NCBI RefSeq assembly: GCF_003550015.1
Contig: NZ_QXEV01000001.1
Location: forward strand, 62,001-126,000
DNA: 64,000 nucleotides
Source: Anaeroplasma bactoclasticum
GTDB taxonomy: Bacteria; Bacillota_I; Bacilli_A; Acholeplasmatales; Anaeroplasmataceae
Direction: 5' to 3'
Shown here: one piece after another, positions 63,112-64,000 of the stretch
Layout: the number at the start of each line of letters is the position of its first letter
How positions within the stretch are numbered: position 1 is the stretch's first letter
Position numbers and translations under genes: made by a program
The notes under the pieces: model-generated
Told to the model about the DNA's origin: nothing
Seen by the model: the letters and a program-made list of their open reading frames with translations, nothing else
Databases searched by the model: none

Positions 63112-64000
<889 letters not shown>

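Overview
The window is a low-GC, single-membrane (Gram-positive-like) bacterial chromosome segment. AGGAGG ribosome binding sites are strong, lipoprotein lipoboxes end in LASC, and hairpin terminators are very frequent. TGA is a genuine stop in several genes (trmFO, xerC, the gene at 21034), so the code is the standard bacterial one and not the Mycoplasma code. The order rpsB-tsf-pyrH-frr-cdsA-dxr-rseP, together with trmFO-xerC, is Firmicutes-like. An uncultured gut member of the Bacilli/Erysipelotrichia/Acholeplasma-type radiation is my inference; nothing in the window fixes the species.

Layout. 1-13.5 kb: a sir2 tail, a membrane-anchored propeller-like protein, aqpZ, a lipoprotein, the K+-dependent ion-pumping pyrophosphatase hppA behind a consensus promoter and long leader, a two-DTGS aspartic-protease-like protein, an AEC carrier, an unknown soluble protein, a tandem operon of three ~51-residue membrane microproteins absent from ordinary ORF calls, a beta-carbonic anhydrase, a methyltransferase, galM, a small lipoprotein and a diacylglycerol-kinase-like enzyme. 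13.6-21 kb: one 2440-residue surface protein built from ~190-residue repeats. 21.3-24.7 kb: HD hydrolase, nitroreductase, trmFO, xerC. 24.7-34.6 kb: a lipoprotein, then the translation/isoprenoid/lipid core cluster, ending with rlmD.

34.6-43.5 kb is an accessory region: a GNAT, a DUF4143 ATPase with twin palindromic operators, a broken TmrB-like kinase, a Fic protein with its own HTH, an ISL3-family IS, a 6-TM protein and an IS91-like HUH element with a zinc-ribbon companion. Two short remnants resembling the 3' end of an rlmD/rumA-type gene flank the ATPase part and suggest old integration scars.

43.5-57.5 kb is dominated by a probable iron-response block: TetR plus two exporter-fold ABC proteins resembling IrtAB/YbtPQ, DUF3793, flavodoxin and an ABC/FtsX-like pair, and on the minus strand feoA-feoA-feoB-FeoB-associated protein-HMA protein. 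The same palindrome (consensus close to AGTTAGTNNNNACTAACT) overlaps or flanks the promoters of all three units, which suggests a single repressor. Between them lie a flavin reductase, a GGDEF protein and a GNAT.

57.5-64 kb: nitrogen assimilation on the minus strand (glnN, then an Amt transporter fused to a P-II domain, behind a consensus promoter and a leader terminator), then dapL and the start of pyrG on the plus strand. No rRNA, tRNA or CRISPR array was recognised.
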